Shown: positions 25,468 through 33,532 of the stretch, in pieces
How the letters are laid out: each line of letters begins with the position of its first letter
How positions within the stretch are numbered: the stretch's first letter is position 1
DNA from: Mollicutes bacterium
Lineage (GTDB): Bacteria; Bacillota_I; Bacilli_A; Izemoplasmatales; Izemoplasmataceae
NCBI GenBank assembly: GCA_003554025.1
Contig: PWFC01000074.1
Location: 62,001 to 126,000, forward strand
Reading direction: 5' to 3'
DNA length: 64,000 nt
Notes under the pieces: generated by a model
Database searches by the model: none
The model's input: only the letters and a program-made list of their open reading frames with translations
Told to the model about the DNA's origin: nothing
Translations under genes and position numbers: made by a program

Positions 25468-25932
25468 CTAACTTTTGTACTTCTCTAATTCTTTCAGTTG
25501 CGGATGCCCTTTGCGCTTCGCTTCTTCGCTTTCTTCGAAACGATCGTCTTCTTTCGCTTTCGGATGAAGAACGCGCATAGGTTTTTCCAAATATATATTA
25601 GACCACACTATCGGGTATAAGTCAATACTTAATCCGTCTATCTGACGATATTCGTCGTCCTCGTCTTCTGTGAAAGTTTCCCGCACTTCAACCTCGATTG
25701 GGTATTCGACGGGTTCCAAAGACCTCGCGCAAGCGATGGTCAACGTTGTTTTCACTTCCAAATCAAAATGAAAAAACGTATCGTCTTCAATGTCGATGGT
25801 GCCTTTCACGGTTGTCGGGGCGACGGCGATCAAGTCTTCGTCTTTGGGCATGTAATCGGCCAAATCAACGGTCGCTTCGAACGTGGGGTCCTGGTGAATT
25901 TTCTTCTTCAACTGCGCAATGGTCCATTTCAT
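25468..25932 (-). CDS. ylbN: DUF177/YceD family protein (YlbN)
   Basis: This 154-residue protein belongs to DUF177, which almost always precedes rpmF and in other bacteria and chloroplasts affects 23S rRNA accumulation. Typical features are the N-terminal [12 protein letters not shown], the central [22 protein letters not shown] (the family usually has Cys-x2-Cys near here, and only one Cys remains) and the acidic [34 protein letters not shown]. The ATG at 25932 is preceded by AGGGGTGAAAATT. The upstream promoter overlaps the divergent tmcAL promoter. Confidence 0.87.
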   Translation of the reverse strand: MKWTIAQLKKKIHQDPTFEATVDLADYMPKDEDLIAVAPTTVKGTIDIEDDTFFHFDLEVKTTLTIACARSLEPVEYPIEVEVRETFTEDEDDEYRQIDGLSIDLYPIVWSNIYLEKPMRVLHPKAKEDDRFEESEEAKRKGHPQLKELEKYKS

Positions 25933-25956
25933 AATTTTCACCCCTAACCTGTTAAA

Positions 25957-25985
25957 ATTATATGTTTTCTTGTCGACAAAGTCAA
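25957..25985 (-). promoter_or_regulatory. Predicted promoter of ylbN-rpmF
   Basis: TTGACT (25980-25985) and TATAAT (25957-25962) on the minus strand are spaced by exactly 17 nt. Confidence 0.75.
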
Positions 25986-25999
25986 ACATAAGGTATAAT
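25970..25999 (+). promoter_or_regulatory. Predicted tmcAL promoter overlapping the divergent ylbN promoter
   Basis: TTGTCG (25970-25975) and TATAAT (25994-25999) are spaced by 18 nt. The element shares bases 25970-25985 with the opposite promoter and includes the palindrome TTGTCGACAA. Confidence 0.6.
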
Positions 26000-26027
26000 G
26001 GAATTTGTATGAAAGGAGGCGTCCCGC

Positions 26028-27173
26028 ATGAAAGCCACCGGCATTGTCGTCGAGTACAATCCCTTGCATTTCGGACACGTGCACCATATCGCAGAAACCA
26101 AGCGCGTAAGCGGCGCGGACGTTTTGATTGCCGTCATGAGCACCCACAGCGTACAGCGCGGCGAATTCAGCGTCGCCGACAAATTCGAAAAGACAAAATG
26201 GGCCCTTTTGGCAGGCGTCGATTTGATCGTAGAACTGCCGGGCGTTTTTAGCCTGCAAAACGCCGACCGATTCGCCTATGCGAGCGTCGCCATCCTCGAA
26301 AAGCTCTCTTGCAAGGAAATCGTCTTTGGAAGCGAAAGCGCCGACATCGACAACTTGCGCTTCATCGCCGAGATTATGCGCACAGACGCCTATAGCGACG
26401 CGTTGCGGAATTTTTTAAACGAAGGGACGAGTTACCCCACAAGCGCCCACAACGCTTTACAGTCTCTAACGGGCGAAACGTTCAGCGCAGGGCCAAACGA
26501 CATCCTCGCCATCCAATACATCGACGCCCTTTACGCCTTGCAAAGCGAAATGGTCCCACGCGCCATAAAACGAATCGACACCGAGTATTACGAAGACTTT
26601 CAAGAAAATCGCAAGATTCAAAGCGCGACCTCGTTGAGACGGCGTTTGCAGGAAGGGAAATCCATAAAAGGGTACGTCCCCGGATACGTCCAACAAACTT
26701 TTGAAGAAAAAAAGCCCATTTTCATGGAGGCTTTTCTCCCCTACATCCGTTATACCCTCGCAAAACATGACCCGAAGACCTTGCGGCGCATTTTCGGTTT
26801 CGACGAAGGCCTTGAAAACCTCTTTTTGAGCGCGGAAGGATTCCACACGTTTGAAGACCTCGTCGAAACGCTCGCGAGTAAGCGCTACACCCACTCGAAA
26901 GTGAAAAGGGCGCTCATGCATGCGCTTTTGCATGTGGAAAAAAACGACATCGTCACGTTCGACCCTCCATATCTTCGCGTTCTCGGCATGAGCGGCAAAG
27001 GGCAAAAGTATTTGAACGAAATCAAAAAAGATTTGGACATTCCTTTGATCACCAAAATCAAGCGCGAACGACACCGTTATCTCGATTTGGAGCTGCGCAT
27101 CACGAAAATCTACGACCTTGTCGCCGGCGCTTCCCTTTACAAACGGGAATTCCAACCCCTTCGCAAAGATTAG
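26028..27173 (+). CDS. tmcAL: tRNA(Met) cytidine acetate ligase TmcAL (YlbM)
   Basis: This 381-residue protein has the nucleotidyltransferase start GIVVEYNPLHFGHVHHIAETK (HxGH motif), followed by VMSTHSVQRGEFSVADKFEKTKWAL and DLIVELPGVFSLQNADRFAYASVAIL. TmcAL activates acetate with ATP and acetylates C34 of elongator tRNA-Met (ac4C34), which secures AUG decoding. In B. subtilis ylbM lies near ylbN and rpmF. Here it is divergent from them. A strong AAAGGAGGC site precedes the ATG. Confidence 0.93.
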   Translation: MKATGIVVEYNPLHFGHVHHIAETKRVSGADVLIAVMSTHSVQRGEFSVADKFEKTKWALLAGVDLIVELPGVFSLQNADRFAYASVAILEKLSCKEIVFGSESADIDNLRFIAEIMRTDAYSDALRNFLNEGTSYPTSAHNALQSLTGETFSAGPNDILAIQYIDALYALQSEMVPRAIKRIDTEYYEDFQENRKIQSATSLRRRLQEGKSIKGYVPGYVQQTFEEKKPIFMEAFLPYIRYTLAKHDPKTLRRIFGFDEGLENLFLSAEGFHTFEDLVETLASKRYTHSKVKRALMHALLHVEKNDIVTFDPPYLRVLGMSGKGQKYLNEIKKDLDIPLITKIKRERHRYLDLELRITKIYDLVAGASLYKREFQPLRKD

Positions 27174-27181
27174 TGTATCGG

Positions 27182-27210
27182 TTGCGAAAGCCTCAAGACC
27201 TACTTATAAT
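27182..27210 (+). promoter_or_regulatory. Predicted mrp promoter
   Basis: TTGCGA (27182-27187) and TATAAT (27205-27210) are spaced by 17 nt, 16 bases before the start codon. Confidence 0.7.
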
Positions 27211-27226
27211 GAAATAGGGTGATAGA

Positions 27227-28237
27227 ATGACTGAAAAAGAAAAACTTCGAGAAACAATCGGCAAAATCGTCGATCCGAGCAACGAAAAAAGCCTTGCGGA
27301 CAACGAAGCCATCCGCCATTTGGCAATCGATGGAAAATCTGTAACGCTTCTGGTTGGCGTCGCCAACGAAAACAGCGACGAAGCCAAAAAGACCTTGCGG
27401 CGCGAACTGGCTAAAGCCATCAAACGCGATTTGGGTTATGAAGGCTTGAAGCTCGATTTCGAACCGCTTAAGAAAAAAGACAGCATCCTGCAAAAGAAAA
27501 ACGTTCGCTATATCGGGGTGGCAAGCGGAAAGGGCGGCGTTGGAAAATCGACGGTCGCGGCAAATTTGGCGTTGGCCCTAAAACGCCTCGGCAAAAAAGT
27601 CGGCATCATCGACGCCGACATTTACGGCAGCAACATGCCCATCATTATGGATATGGAAATACGGCCGCCAAAAGCGAACGAAAATGAAAAAATCATTCCC
27701 TTCAACAAACACGGCATCGAACTCATCTCAACGGAGTTCTTCATGGAAGAAGGCAAACCGCTCATGTGGAGGGGGCCGATGCTTTCGAAAATGCTTGAAC
27801 ACTTCTTCTACGATGTCGATTGGGACGAAGACACCGAATACATCATCATCGACTTGCCCCCCGGAACCGGAGACGTCGCCATCGATATCCAGCGTTTCAT
27901 TCCCGAATGCCGGATGTTGATTGTGACGACGCCACATCCAAGCGCCTCGCGCGTGGCCGTTAAAGCCGGCTTCGCCGCCAAGCAGCTCAACCATTCCATC
28001 CTAGGTGTCATCGAGAACATGTCCTACCTCAAAAACAACGACGATATCTTGCGCATCTTCGGCGAAGGCGGCGGCAAAGAAGTCGCGGACAAGCTGAACA
28101 CCGCCTTGGTTCAACAAATTCCCATCGGTCAGCCCGAAAGCGGCCACCACAGCCTCTTCGGCATGAAAGAAGAACTCGGCGTGCTCTATCTCGGGCTTGC
28201 CAACAAGCTCATCAAAGCCGTTGAAAAAGACTCTTGA
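27227..28237 (+). CDS. mrp: Mrp/NBP35 family P-loop iron-sulphur carrier ATPase
   Basis: This 336-residue protein has an N-terminal MIP18-like domain (about residues 1-85) and a deviant Walker A, VASGKGGVGKSTVAANLALAL, with the signature Lys. Switch regions are IDADIYGSNMP and IIDLPPGTGDVAIDIQRFIP. Family members carry and insert Fe-S clusters; B. subtilis SalA belongs here. The CxxC of cluster-binding members is not seen in the C-terminal part (IENMSYLKNNDDILRIFGEGGG), so cluster transfer is less sure. The stop codon lies inside the terminator hairpin. Confidence 0.9.
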   Translation: MTEKEKLRETIGKIVDPSNEKSLADNEAIRHLAIDGKSVTLLVGVANENSDEAKKTLRRELAKAIKRDLGYEGLKLDFEPLKKKDSILQKKNVRYIGVASGKGGVGKSTVAANLALALKRLGKKVGIIDADIYGSNMPIIMDMEIRPPKANENEKIIPFNKHGIELISTEFFMEEGKPLMWRGPMLSKMLEHFFYDVDWDEDTEYIIIDLPPGTGDVAIDIQRFIPECRMLIVTTPHPSASRVAVKAGFAAKQLNHSILGVIENMSYLKNNDDILRIFGEGGGKEVADKLNTALVQQIPIGQPESGHHSLFGMKEELGVLYLGLANKLIKAVEKDS

Positions 28238-28256
28238 AACAAAGAGTCTTTTTTTT
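28225..28256 (+). terminator. Intrinsic terminator of mrp
   Basis: AAAAGACTCTT (28225-28235) pairs with AAGAGTCTTTT (28242-28252) and a T run follows. The mrp stop codon sits at the stem-loop border. Confidence 0.8.
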
Positions 28257-28283
28257 GGCCTTTCGTTTCCTTAGCCTTTGGTG

Positions 28284-28289
28284 TATAAT
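28284..28289 (+). promoter_or_regulatory. -10 element upstream of the ABC-F gene
   Basis: TATAAT preceded by GTG lies 34 bases before the chosen ABC-F start. A matching -35 box is weak. Transcription from here would begin at about 28296, which rules out the in-frame ATG at 28294. Confidence 0.45.
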
Positions 28290-28323
28290 CGACATGGACC
28301 TCACAAAAAAGTTGCGTGATACT

Positions 28324-29865
28324 ATGAGCGTTTTGGAAATACGAGACCTATCCTTCGGATACGACGCAAACAGGCTTTTTCACGACGCCACGTTGCGTCT
28401 TTTTGAAGGCGATCACGCCGTGTTGGTGGGCCCAAACGGCTCCGGAAAAACCACGTTGCTCAAGCTTCTTTACGGGACGTTGATTCCCGATAAGGGCGCC
28501 TTGCGCAAAAACCACAAAAAACGCGTGGGCTATTTGGACCAATACGCGAAAATCGACGGCAACTTGCTTGTCGAGGAATACCTTTACGAAGTGTACGCCG
28601 ATTTGTTCGAAAAAGAACGTCGTATGGAAGACCTTTACACCCTCGTCGAAGGCGCCGATAGCGACAAACAAGAACGCTACCTCACAAGAGCGAGCGAGAT
28701 TGGCGAAGAACTCCTCGAAAGCGGCTTTTACGCGGTGAAATCGGAAATTGGAAAGATTCTTGGCGGTCTGGGCCTTTCTACGGATTTGCTCAAAGCTCCT
28801 ATCCGTACGCTTTCTGCCGGCATGCGCGCCAAAGTCATCCTCACAAAATTGCTTCTTGAAAAAGCGGATGTGCTTTTGCTCGACGAACCGACCAACTTCC
28901 TAGACGTCGAGCACATCGATTGGTTGAGCAAATTCTTAAACGCCTATGAAAAAGCCTTCATCGTCGTCAGCCACCACGAAGGTTTGCTTCGCGACATCGC
29001 CCAAACGGTCTTCGCAATCGAATACGGTCAAATCACGCGATACAAAGGGGATTTCGATTATTACCTCCGTGAACGCGAACTCCGTCAAGAACAACAACTG
29101 AAAGCCTTCGAATCCCAACAAAAATTCATCAAAAGAACCGAAGAGTTCATCCAAAAAAACATCACCCGCGCCTCCACAAGCAACCGAGCCAAAAGCCGAC
29201 GGAAAATGCTTGAAAAACTCGAACGGGTCGAACCGCCGAAAAAAGACCGCACATACAAATTCCATTTCCCCCTAAGCCGACGCGTCGGCCACAAAGTCCT
29301 TGTGGTCGATGGATTGGATATCGGGTACGATACGCCATTGGTTGAAACCCTTGACTTAGAGATTCTACGCGAAGACAAAGTCGTCATCACCGGCGAAAAC
29401 GGCATCGGAAAAACCACGTTTTTGAAAACCGTTCTCGGCGATTTAAACGCTTTGCAGGGCAATTACACCTGGAGCGATACGAAAGAAATCAGCTATTTCG
29501 CCCAAGATGGAAACCTCAACGAGGACCTAACGCCCTTTGAAACCATCCGAGAACACTACCCGAAGTTCACAAGAGGCGACATCATGGCTTTGCTCGCCGC
29601 ACATGGCATCGACGCCTCAAAAGCTCGCCGGAAACTCAAAACGCTTTCCGGAGGAGAACTGACCAAAACCCGTCTGGCCTTGCTTCGCCATGTCAAAAGC
29701 AACGTTTTGATCCTTGACGAACCGACAAACCACCTAGACGCCAAGGCAAAAAAAGCGCTAAAACGCGCCCTTATGGAATACGAAGGAACACTGATCCTAG
29801 TGTCTCACGAACGCGATTTCTACGAGGACATCTGCGACTATGAAATCGCCTTGTCCTCAGAATAA
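28324..29865 (+). CDS. ABC-F family ATPase (ribosome-associated type)
   Basis: This 513-residue soluble protein has two ABC domains and no membrane segment. The first has Walker A VGPNGSGKTTLLKLLYG, signature LSAGMRAKVILTKLL and Walker B VLLLDEPTNFLDVEH. The second has ITGENGIGKTTFLKTVLG, LSGGELTKTRLALLRH and VLILDEPTNHLDAKAK. The charged linker (about residues 225-300, rich in Arg, Glu and Gln) is the part that reaches the ribosomal P site in ABC-F factors. Whether it is a housekeeping factor or an antibiotic-protection protein cannot be told. The ATG at 28324 has no clear Shine-Dalgarno sequence. Confidence 0.88.
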   Translation: MSVLEIRDLSFGYDANRLFHDATLRLFEGDHAVLVGPNGSGKTTLLKLLYGTLIPDKGALRKNHKKRVGYLDQYAKIDGNLLVEEYLYEVYADLFEKERRMEDLYTLVEGADSDKQERYLTRASEIGEELLESGFYAVKSEIGKILGGLGLSTDLLKAPIRTLSAGMRAKVILTKLLLEKADVLLLDEPTNFLDVEHIDWLSKFLNAYEKAFIVVSHHEGLLRDIAQTVFAIEYGQITRYKGDFDYYLRERELRQEQQLKAFESQQKFIKRTEEFIQKNITRASTSNRAKSRRKMLEKLERVEPPKKDRTYKFHFPLSRRVGHKVLVVDGLDIGYDTPLVETLDLEILREDKVVITGENGIGKTTFLKTVLGDLNALQGNYTWSDTKEISYFAQDGNLNEDLTPFETIREHYPKFTRGDIMALLAAHGIDASKARRKLKTLSGGELTKTRLALLRHVKSNVLILDEPTNHLDAKAKKALKRALMEYEGTLILVSHERDFYEDICDYEIALSSE

Positions 29866-29909
29866 AAAAGCACCTTGCCCTCGGCACAAAGGGGGCAAGG
29901 TGTTTTTTT
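29864..29909. terminator. Bidirectional terminator between ABC-F and MATE genes
   Basis: CACCTTGCCC (29871-29880) pairs with GGGCAAGGTG (29893-29902). T runs follow on both strands, so it can end both convergent transcripts. Confidence 0.85.
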
Positions 29910-31281
29910 ATACAATCTTTTGCTTTAAATCTTTCATCTCGTATAGATAAACCAATAGCGATAAAGCCCCCGCGGTGACATCGGCCGCCACAAACGCAAG
30001 CCAAATGCCGCGAACGGAAAATAAGTATGTAAACATGAAGGCTAAGGGAATGAAAAGAACGAACTGACGCGAAACCGCTACGAGGAAAGCGCGAAACGCA
30101 TACCCCATCGCTTGATAGACGCTCGACAAAAGAATCTGAAACGTAATCATCGAAAAACCTAACGCGACAATCCGGAAAGCCGTCGCTCCATTTTCAACGA
30201 ACACCTCATCGACATCGGGAGAAAACAAAATAAACAGCGGACGAGCAAAAAGCAACACGAGCACCGTCACCCCGAAGAGATACCCGAAAAGCAGCCGGGT
30301 GGTGAAGGAGATGACGTCAAAAAGCCTTCTGTGAAATTCCGCGCCGTAGTTGAACCCCACAATCGGTTGCAACCCTTGCACAAGACCGAAACCGGGCATC
30401 AGTGTAAACATGATCAAACGAGTAATGACTCCGTAAATCGAAACATAAATCTCCGGATTCATTGGCGCATAATGGTTGATCAGACGATTGACAATCACCA
30501 CCAATATTGCGCCTAGTGTGTTGCGCACGAACGTCGGCATGCCAACCGTGACGATCTCATACGCCATTTTCAAATCAAGCTTGTAGATGGTTCGAAGGCG
30601 GATTGCAAGCGCCGAATTGGGACCAAGCGCTCGCGAGAACACATAAATAAACGATACGCTTTTCGAAATGGCGGTCGCAATGGCTGCACCGCGCACACCC
30701 AGTCCAAGGCCAAAATCAAAAATAAAAAACGGGTCAAGCAGAATGTTCAACCCGGCGCCGATGATCAACGAAATCATCGCGATGTGCGGGCGGCCTTCGG
30801 CGCGGGTCAAATTGTTCAAAACGATCGAAAGCGAAAACGGCGGCAACGCAACCAAGATGAACAGCAAATACTCTCTCGCATAATCGATGTTCCCCGAACT
30901 GGCCCCGAAAAAATACAAGAGTTCTTCCAAGAAAATATAGGTTACGACCGAGACGAACACCGAAAGCAAAAGATTCAAGAAAATCGCCGTATTGACCGAA
31001 CGCACCATCGCATCTTCATCGCCACGACCATACGCTCTTGAAAACACCGAAGCGCTGCCGATGCCGATCATGATGCCGATCGCCAACACTATCATTTGTA
31101 CAGGAAACGCAATCGCCAAGGCGCCGATGGCGATTTCTCCGGCGCCCCATGCGATAAAGACGGTGTCGACTAGATTGTATAACGCGTTCACCATCATGGC
31201 GATGATGGCCGGAATGGAAAGTTTGATCAACAGTTTTTTAACGTCCATGTTGCCGAGCATTCGGCTGCGTTCTTCGTTCAT
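29908..31281 (-). CDS. MATE family multidrug/metabolite exporter
   Basis: This 457-residue protein has about twelve hydrophobic segments in two related halves. It starts RMLGNMDVKKLLIKLSIPAIIAMMVNALYNLVDTVFIAW, a typical NorM/MepA start, and GALAIAFPVQMI is the conserved block after it. The second half repeats the pattern with GMPTFVRNTLGAILVVIVNRLI and GLVQGLQPIVGFNYGAEFHRRLFDV. MATE proteins export cationic drugs or metabolites using Na+ or H+ gradients. The substrate is unknown. It starts 53 bases after a large HTH regulator on the same strand and has its own extended -10 element. Confidence 0.9.
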   Translation of the reverse strand: MNEERSRMLGNMDVKKLLIKLSIPAIIAMMVNALYNLVDTVFIAWGAGEIAIGALAIAFPVQMIVLAIGIMIGIGSASVFSRAYGRGDEDAMVRSVNTAIFLNLLLSVFVSVVTYIFLEELLYFFGASSGNIDYAREYLLFILVALPPFSLSIVLNNLTRAEGRPHIAMISLIIGAGLNILLDPFFIFDFGLGLGVRGAAIATAISKSVSFIYVFSRALGPNSALAIRLRTIYKLDLKMAYEIVTVGMPTFVRNTLGAILVVIVNRLINHYAPMNPEIYVSIYGVITRLIMFTLMPGFGLVQGLQPIVGFNYGAEFHRRLFDVISFTTRLLFGYLFGVTVLVLLFARPLFILFSPDVDEVFVENGATAFRIVALGFSMITFQILLSSVYQAMGYAFRAFLVAVSRQFVLFIPLAFMFTYLFSVRGIWLAFVAADVTAGALSLLVYLYEMKDLKQKIV

Positions 31282-31304
31282 GCAATCACCTCGGTCCGTG
31301 TTAC

Positions 31305-31313
31305 ATTATAGCA
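31305..31313 (-). promoter_or_regulatory. Extended -10 promoter element of the MATE gene
   Basis: TGCTATAAT on the minus strand is a perfect TGn-extended -10, 23 bases before the start codon. Confidence 0.55.
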
Positions 31314-31334
31314 TAAACCAAGGGTTTTTAGCGT

Positions 31335-32591
31335 CTATGTTTGAATGGTTGCCATTTCTTCAAGCGCATCTTTTTGTCTTTGCATAACGGAATGCGCTTC
31401 CTTATAACGCGCTTCTCTGATTAAAATTTCAATCAATTCGTTGGTAAAATATTGAATGTAGAAAGACTCTTGTTTCGCGAGCGCCATAGGGAAACAAATG
31501 TCGCGAAGAAGATTCTTGTAGCCTTTTTCATCGGCAATCGTTAGGCTGTGATGGAGGGATTTTTCCACCAAAAAAGGCTCCGATACATCTTCCAAATGTG
31601 GCGCCGCCTTTTTAAGAAAGGCGGGGTTCTTACGATTGAAAATCATGAGAATGGACAGCGCTCGATAAAACCATTCGTCCTTAGGGTTGGCTTGTAAGTC
31701 GAACAAGACGTTTTCCGGGTCTATAACCGCGTCTTCGGGACACACGGTCAATCGTATCACTTGATAAAGATTTCGATGTTCCGCATCCAAACAACTCGGA
31801 GGCAAGATGGAAAACTGTCGCTTGACCTCTTCAGGGTCTTCTTCAGCCAAGAAATATAGTCTGTGCAAATGCAAACTCGTCAGTTTCTTGGGGTAGTTGT
31901 ATTCGGCAAATATTCTTCTCGCCACCTCATAATGCTTTGCGCTGTTGTTTTTCTTGCCGATTTTTTGACGCACATAATATGCGTACATGGATTCAAGACC
32001 CCGAAGCATGGGGTCGATGCTTTCGCACTGATCAAGTGTCCAAAGCAAATTGTACGCTTGTCTGTATTGCCTAGTCTCATAACTGTGGATGGCAGCGACG
32101 ATGACGGTGGTGACGCTTGTGAACAAATCCATGTTGTTCATACCCGGGAGAATGGTTTTCATCAAGTTTTCGCTTTCAACGTAAGCCCCTCGCAAATTTG
32201 ACAGCAACAAACGAAACAAATCGGTCATGGTGTCGTGATTCAATGCCCTGACATTTTCATACAACTGCTCCAACTTGAGAACATCTTGATAATAAAACGC
32301 CTGAAGGGCGTCTTTGAGCACGTTCGTGTCTTCAAACGTCTGCGCATAAGCCTCTAAATCGATGCCCATCCGGTCTGATATTTCACGCACAAAAAGACTG
32401 TTGGGCGACATTTTGTTGTTCTCGATTTTTGATAAGTAACTCACGCTGCATATTCCGTGAGAAACCGCTTCTTGCGTCATGGAAAGTTCCGTGCGCTTGC
32501 GTTTTAACACCTCCCCTAGATAATGCGAATAGTTGACGGTTTTTCGATTGTACTTGTCGATGATTTTTTTCTTAATCTTTTTGAAGTCCAT
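31335..32591 (-). CDS. XRE-type HTH regulator with long helical-repeat sensor domain (Rgg/RRNPP-like)
   Basis: This 418-residue protein has an XRE helix-turn-helix at about residues 25-77 (LGEVLKRKRTELSMTQEAVS, then SVSYLSKIENNKMSP). About 340 residues of helical, TPR-like sequence follow (for example YETRQYRQAYNLLWTLDQC, then IEILIREARYKEAHSVMQRQ). The layout is that of Rgg and other RRNPP regulators, which bind short secreted peptides. Those are usually near 280-320 residues, so this one is longer. No pheromone gene was recognised beside it. The adjacent MATE exporter and two small membrane proteins are candidate targets. Peptide sensing is inference. Confidence 0.75.
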   Translation of the reverse strand: MDFKKIKKKIIDKYNRKTVNYSHYLGEVLKRKRTELSMTQEAVSHGICSVSYLSKIENNKMSPNSLFVREISDRMGIDLEAYAQTFEDTNVLKDALQAFYYQDVLKLEQLYENVRALNHDTMTDLFRLLLSNLRGAYVESENLMKTILPGMNNMDLFTSVTTVIVAAIHSYETRQYRQAYNLLWTLDQCESIDPMLRGLESMYAYYVRQKIGKKNNSAKHYEVARRIFAEYNYPKKLTSLHLHRLYFLAEEDPEEVKRQFSILPPSCLDAEHRNLYQVIRLTVCPEDAVIDPENVLFDLQANPKDEWFYRALSILMIFNRKNPAFLKKAAPHLEDVSEPFLVEKSLHHSLTIADEKGYKNLLRDICFPMALAKQESFYIQYFTNELIEILIREARYKEAHSVMQRQKDALEEMATIQT

Positions 32592-32715
32592 AGTATACCC
32601 CTTTCTAGTCTTATCCTCTTATATTGTAGGTAGGATGATTTTTCGGAAACAGTTTCTATACTTGATAAAAGTCCGCAAAAACGCTCCCGATAAATCATAC
32701 CACTTCTGCAGAAAA

Positions 32716-32731
32716 CCCTTTTTCAAAAGGG
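32716..32731. promoter_or_regulatory. Perfect short palindrome upstream of the HTH regulator
   Basis: CCCTTTTTCAAAAGGG is a 7-bp inverted repeat with a 2-nt centre, placed in the 230-bp AT-rich gap between the regulator and the divergent small membrane protein gene. It could be an operator. There is no direct evidence for binding. Confidence 0.3.
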
Positions 32732-32787
32732 GGTATATTTCATAGAAACAAAAGTGTTCTACGACCCATCGAAAAACTAAAATGTGC

Positions 32788-32793
32788 TATAAT
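32788..32793 (+). promoter_or_regulatory. Extended -10 of the small membrane protein gene
   Basis: TATAAT preceded by TGC (TGn extension) lies 28 bases upstream of the start codon at 32822. Confidence 0.5.
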
Positions 32794-32821
32794 GGAAATA
32801 GATTGATTGAGGGGGGACTGT

Positions 32822-33037
32822 ATGCCGAATCGAAAACCCGACGATGATGTCAAATGGTTTTTGTTTCTCATACCTTTCGTTGGTCTTTTGCTCCACATAT
32901 ATTTCAAGAAAAACCGGCACCAAAGCGAACATTACAGTCAATGGAGCACCTTGCAGGTTTTCCTTCTTACCGTTTTGGTTCCCATCTTGGTCTTTTTGCT
33001 TTTTCTTTTCATTGCGCTAGCGGCGGTTTCCGATTAA
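32822..33037 (+). CDS. Small two-segment membrane protein, unknown function
   Basis: This 71-residue protein begins MPNRKPDDDVKWFLFLIPFVGLLLHIYF. It has two hydrophobic segments (about residues 12-26 and 45-68) joined by a charged stretch KKNRHQSEHYSQWSTLQ. I do not recognise the family; it resembles DUF4870-type small membrane proteins only in shape. The ATG at 32822 follows GAGGGGGGACTGT, a strong ribosome-binding site. It has its own -10 element and a terminator, so it is likely expressed alone, divergent from the HTH regulator. Confidence 0.7.
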   Translation: MPNRKPDDDVKWFLFLIPFVGLLLHIYFKKNRHQSEHYSQWSTLQVFLLTVLVPILVFLLFLFIALAAVSD

Positions 33038-33056
33038 ACAAAAACCTTTTAAAGAC

Positions 33057-33084
33057 AAAGCGACGCTAACAGGCGTCGCTTTTC
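33057..33084 (+). terminator. Intrinsic terminator after the small membrane protein gene
   Basis: AAAGCGACGC (33057-33066) pairs with GCGTCGCTTT (33073-33082), followed by T on the plus strand. Confidence 0.75.
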
Positions 33085-33152
33085 ACACGCTCAAACGACA
33101 TGCACATTTTGAAATGCAATGCATTATCGGTAGAAGGTTTAGGTTGATTTGT

Positions 33153-33158
33153 TATACT
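33153..33158 (+). promoter_or_regulatory. Extended -10 of the YesK-like gene
   Basis: TATACT preceded by TGT (TGn extension) lies 25 bases upstream of the start codon at 33183. Confidence 0.5.
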
Positions 33159-33182
33159 TAACGTATCAAAAGGAGGTTTTTT

Positions 33183-33476
33183 ATGACCTATGAACAGATT
33201 CTGTCGCTTTTGGTCGTGACGCTCATAGCATCCATTGTCTCGTTCGTAGTGGACTTCATTCTCGTTCGTTTCAACCGAAACCTCGTCTTTTTGTTGCCGG
33301 GGATACTCCTTGGATTCACGGGCCTCTTAACGCTTTTTGTGTTCAGCGGTGCCGCAGGATGGGGCGCCATCATTTTGGCCGGGTTCATCGCGATGTCGGC
33401 CGTAGCGTTCATCGTTAGTCTAATCATCGGATTGCTTTTTTACTTCAAGTATCCCTCGCACACGAACAGGCCTTGA
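33183..33476 (+). CDS. Small three-segment membrane protein (YesK-like), unknown function
   Basis: This 97-residue hydrophobic protein has three membrane segments (about residues 5-28, 34-56 and 62-88) with few charges. It begins MTYEQILSLLVVTLIASIVSFVVDFILVRF and ends FYFKYPSHTNRP. The shape and the PGILLGFTGLL block resemble YesK-type proteins, but I would not assign a function. An AAAAGGAGG site precedes the ATG, and the gene has its own extended -10 element and a strong terminator. It is the second small membrane protein beside the HTH regulator. Confidence 0.65.
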   Translation: MTYEQILSLLVVTLIASIVSFVVDFILVRFNRNLVFLLPGILLGFTGLLTLFVFSGAAGWGAIILAGFIAMSAVAFIVSLIIGLLFYFKYPSHTNRP

Positions 33477-33499
33477 CACTTGTCGAACTTCGCCCATAC

Positions 33500-33532
33500 A
33501 AAAAGAGATTTCCGCAAAGAAATCTCTTTTTT
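33500..33532. terminator. Bidirectional terminator between the YesK-like gene and nth
   Basis: A 12-bp stem (33501-33512 with 33519-33530) is flanked by A and T runs so that it can act on both strands. Confidence 0.85.

Noticed and set aside
32533-32745. 70-codon plus-strand ORF over the 5' end of the HTH regulator, considered as a signal peptide gene
   Set aside because: It has no good ribosome-binding site, is half antisense to the regulator, and its length and composition do not resemble known pheromone precursors.
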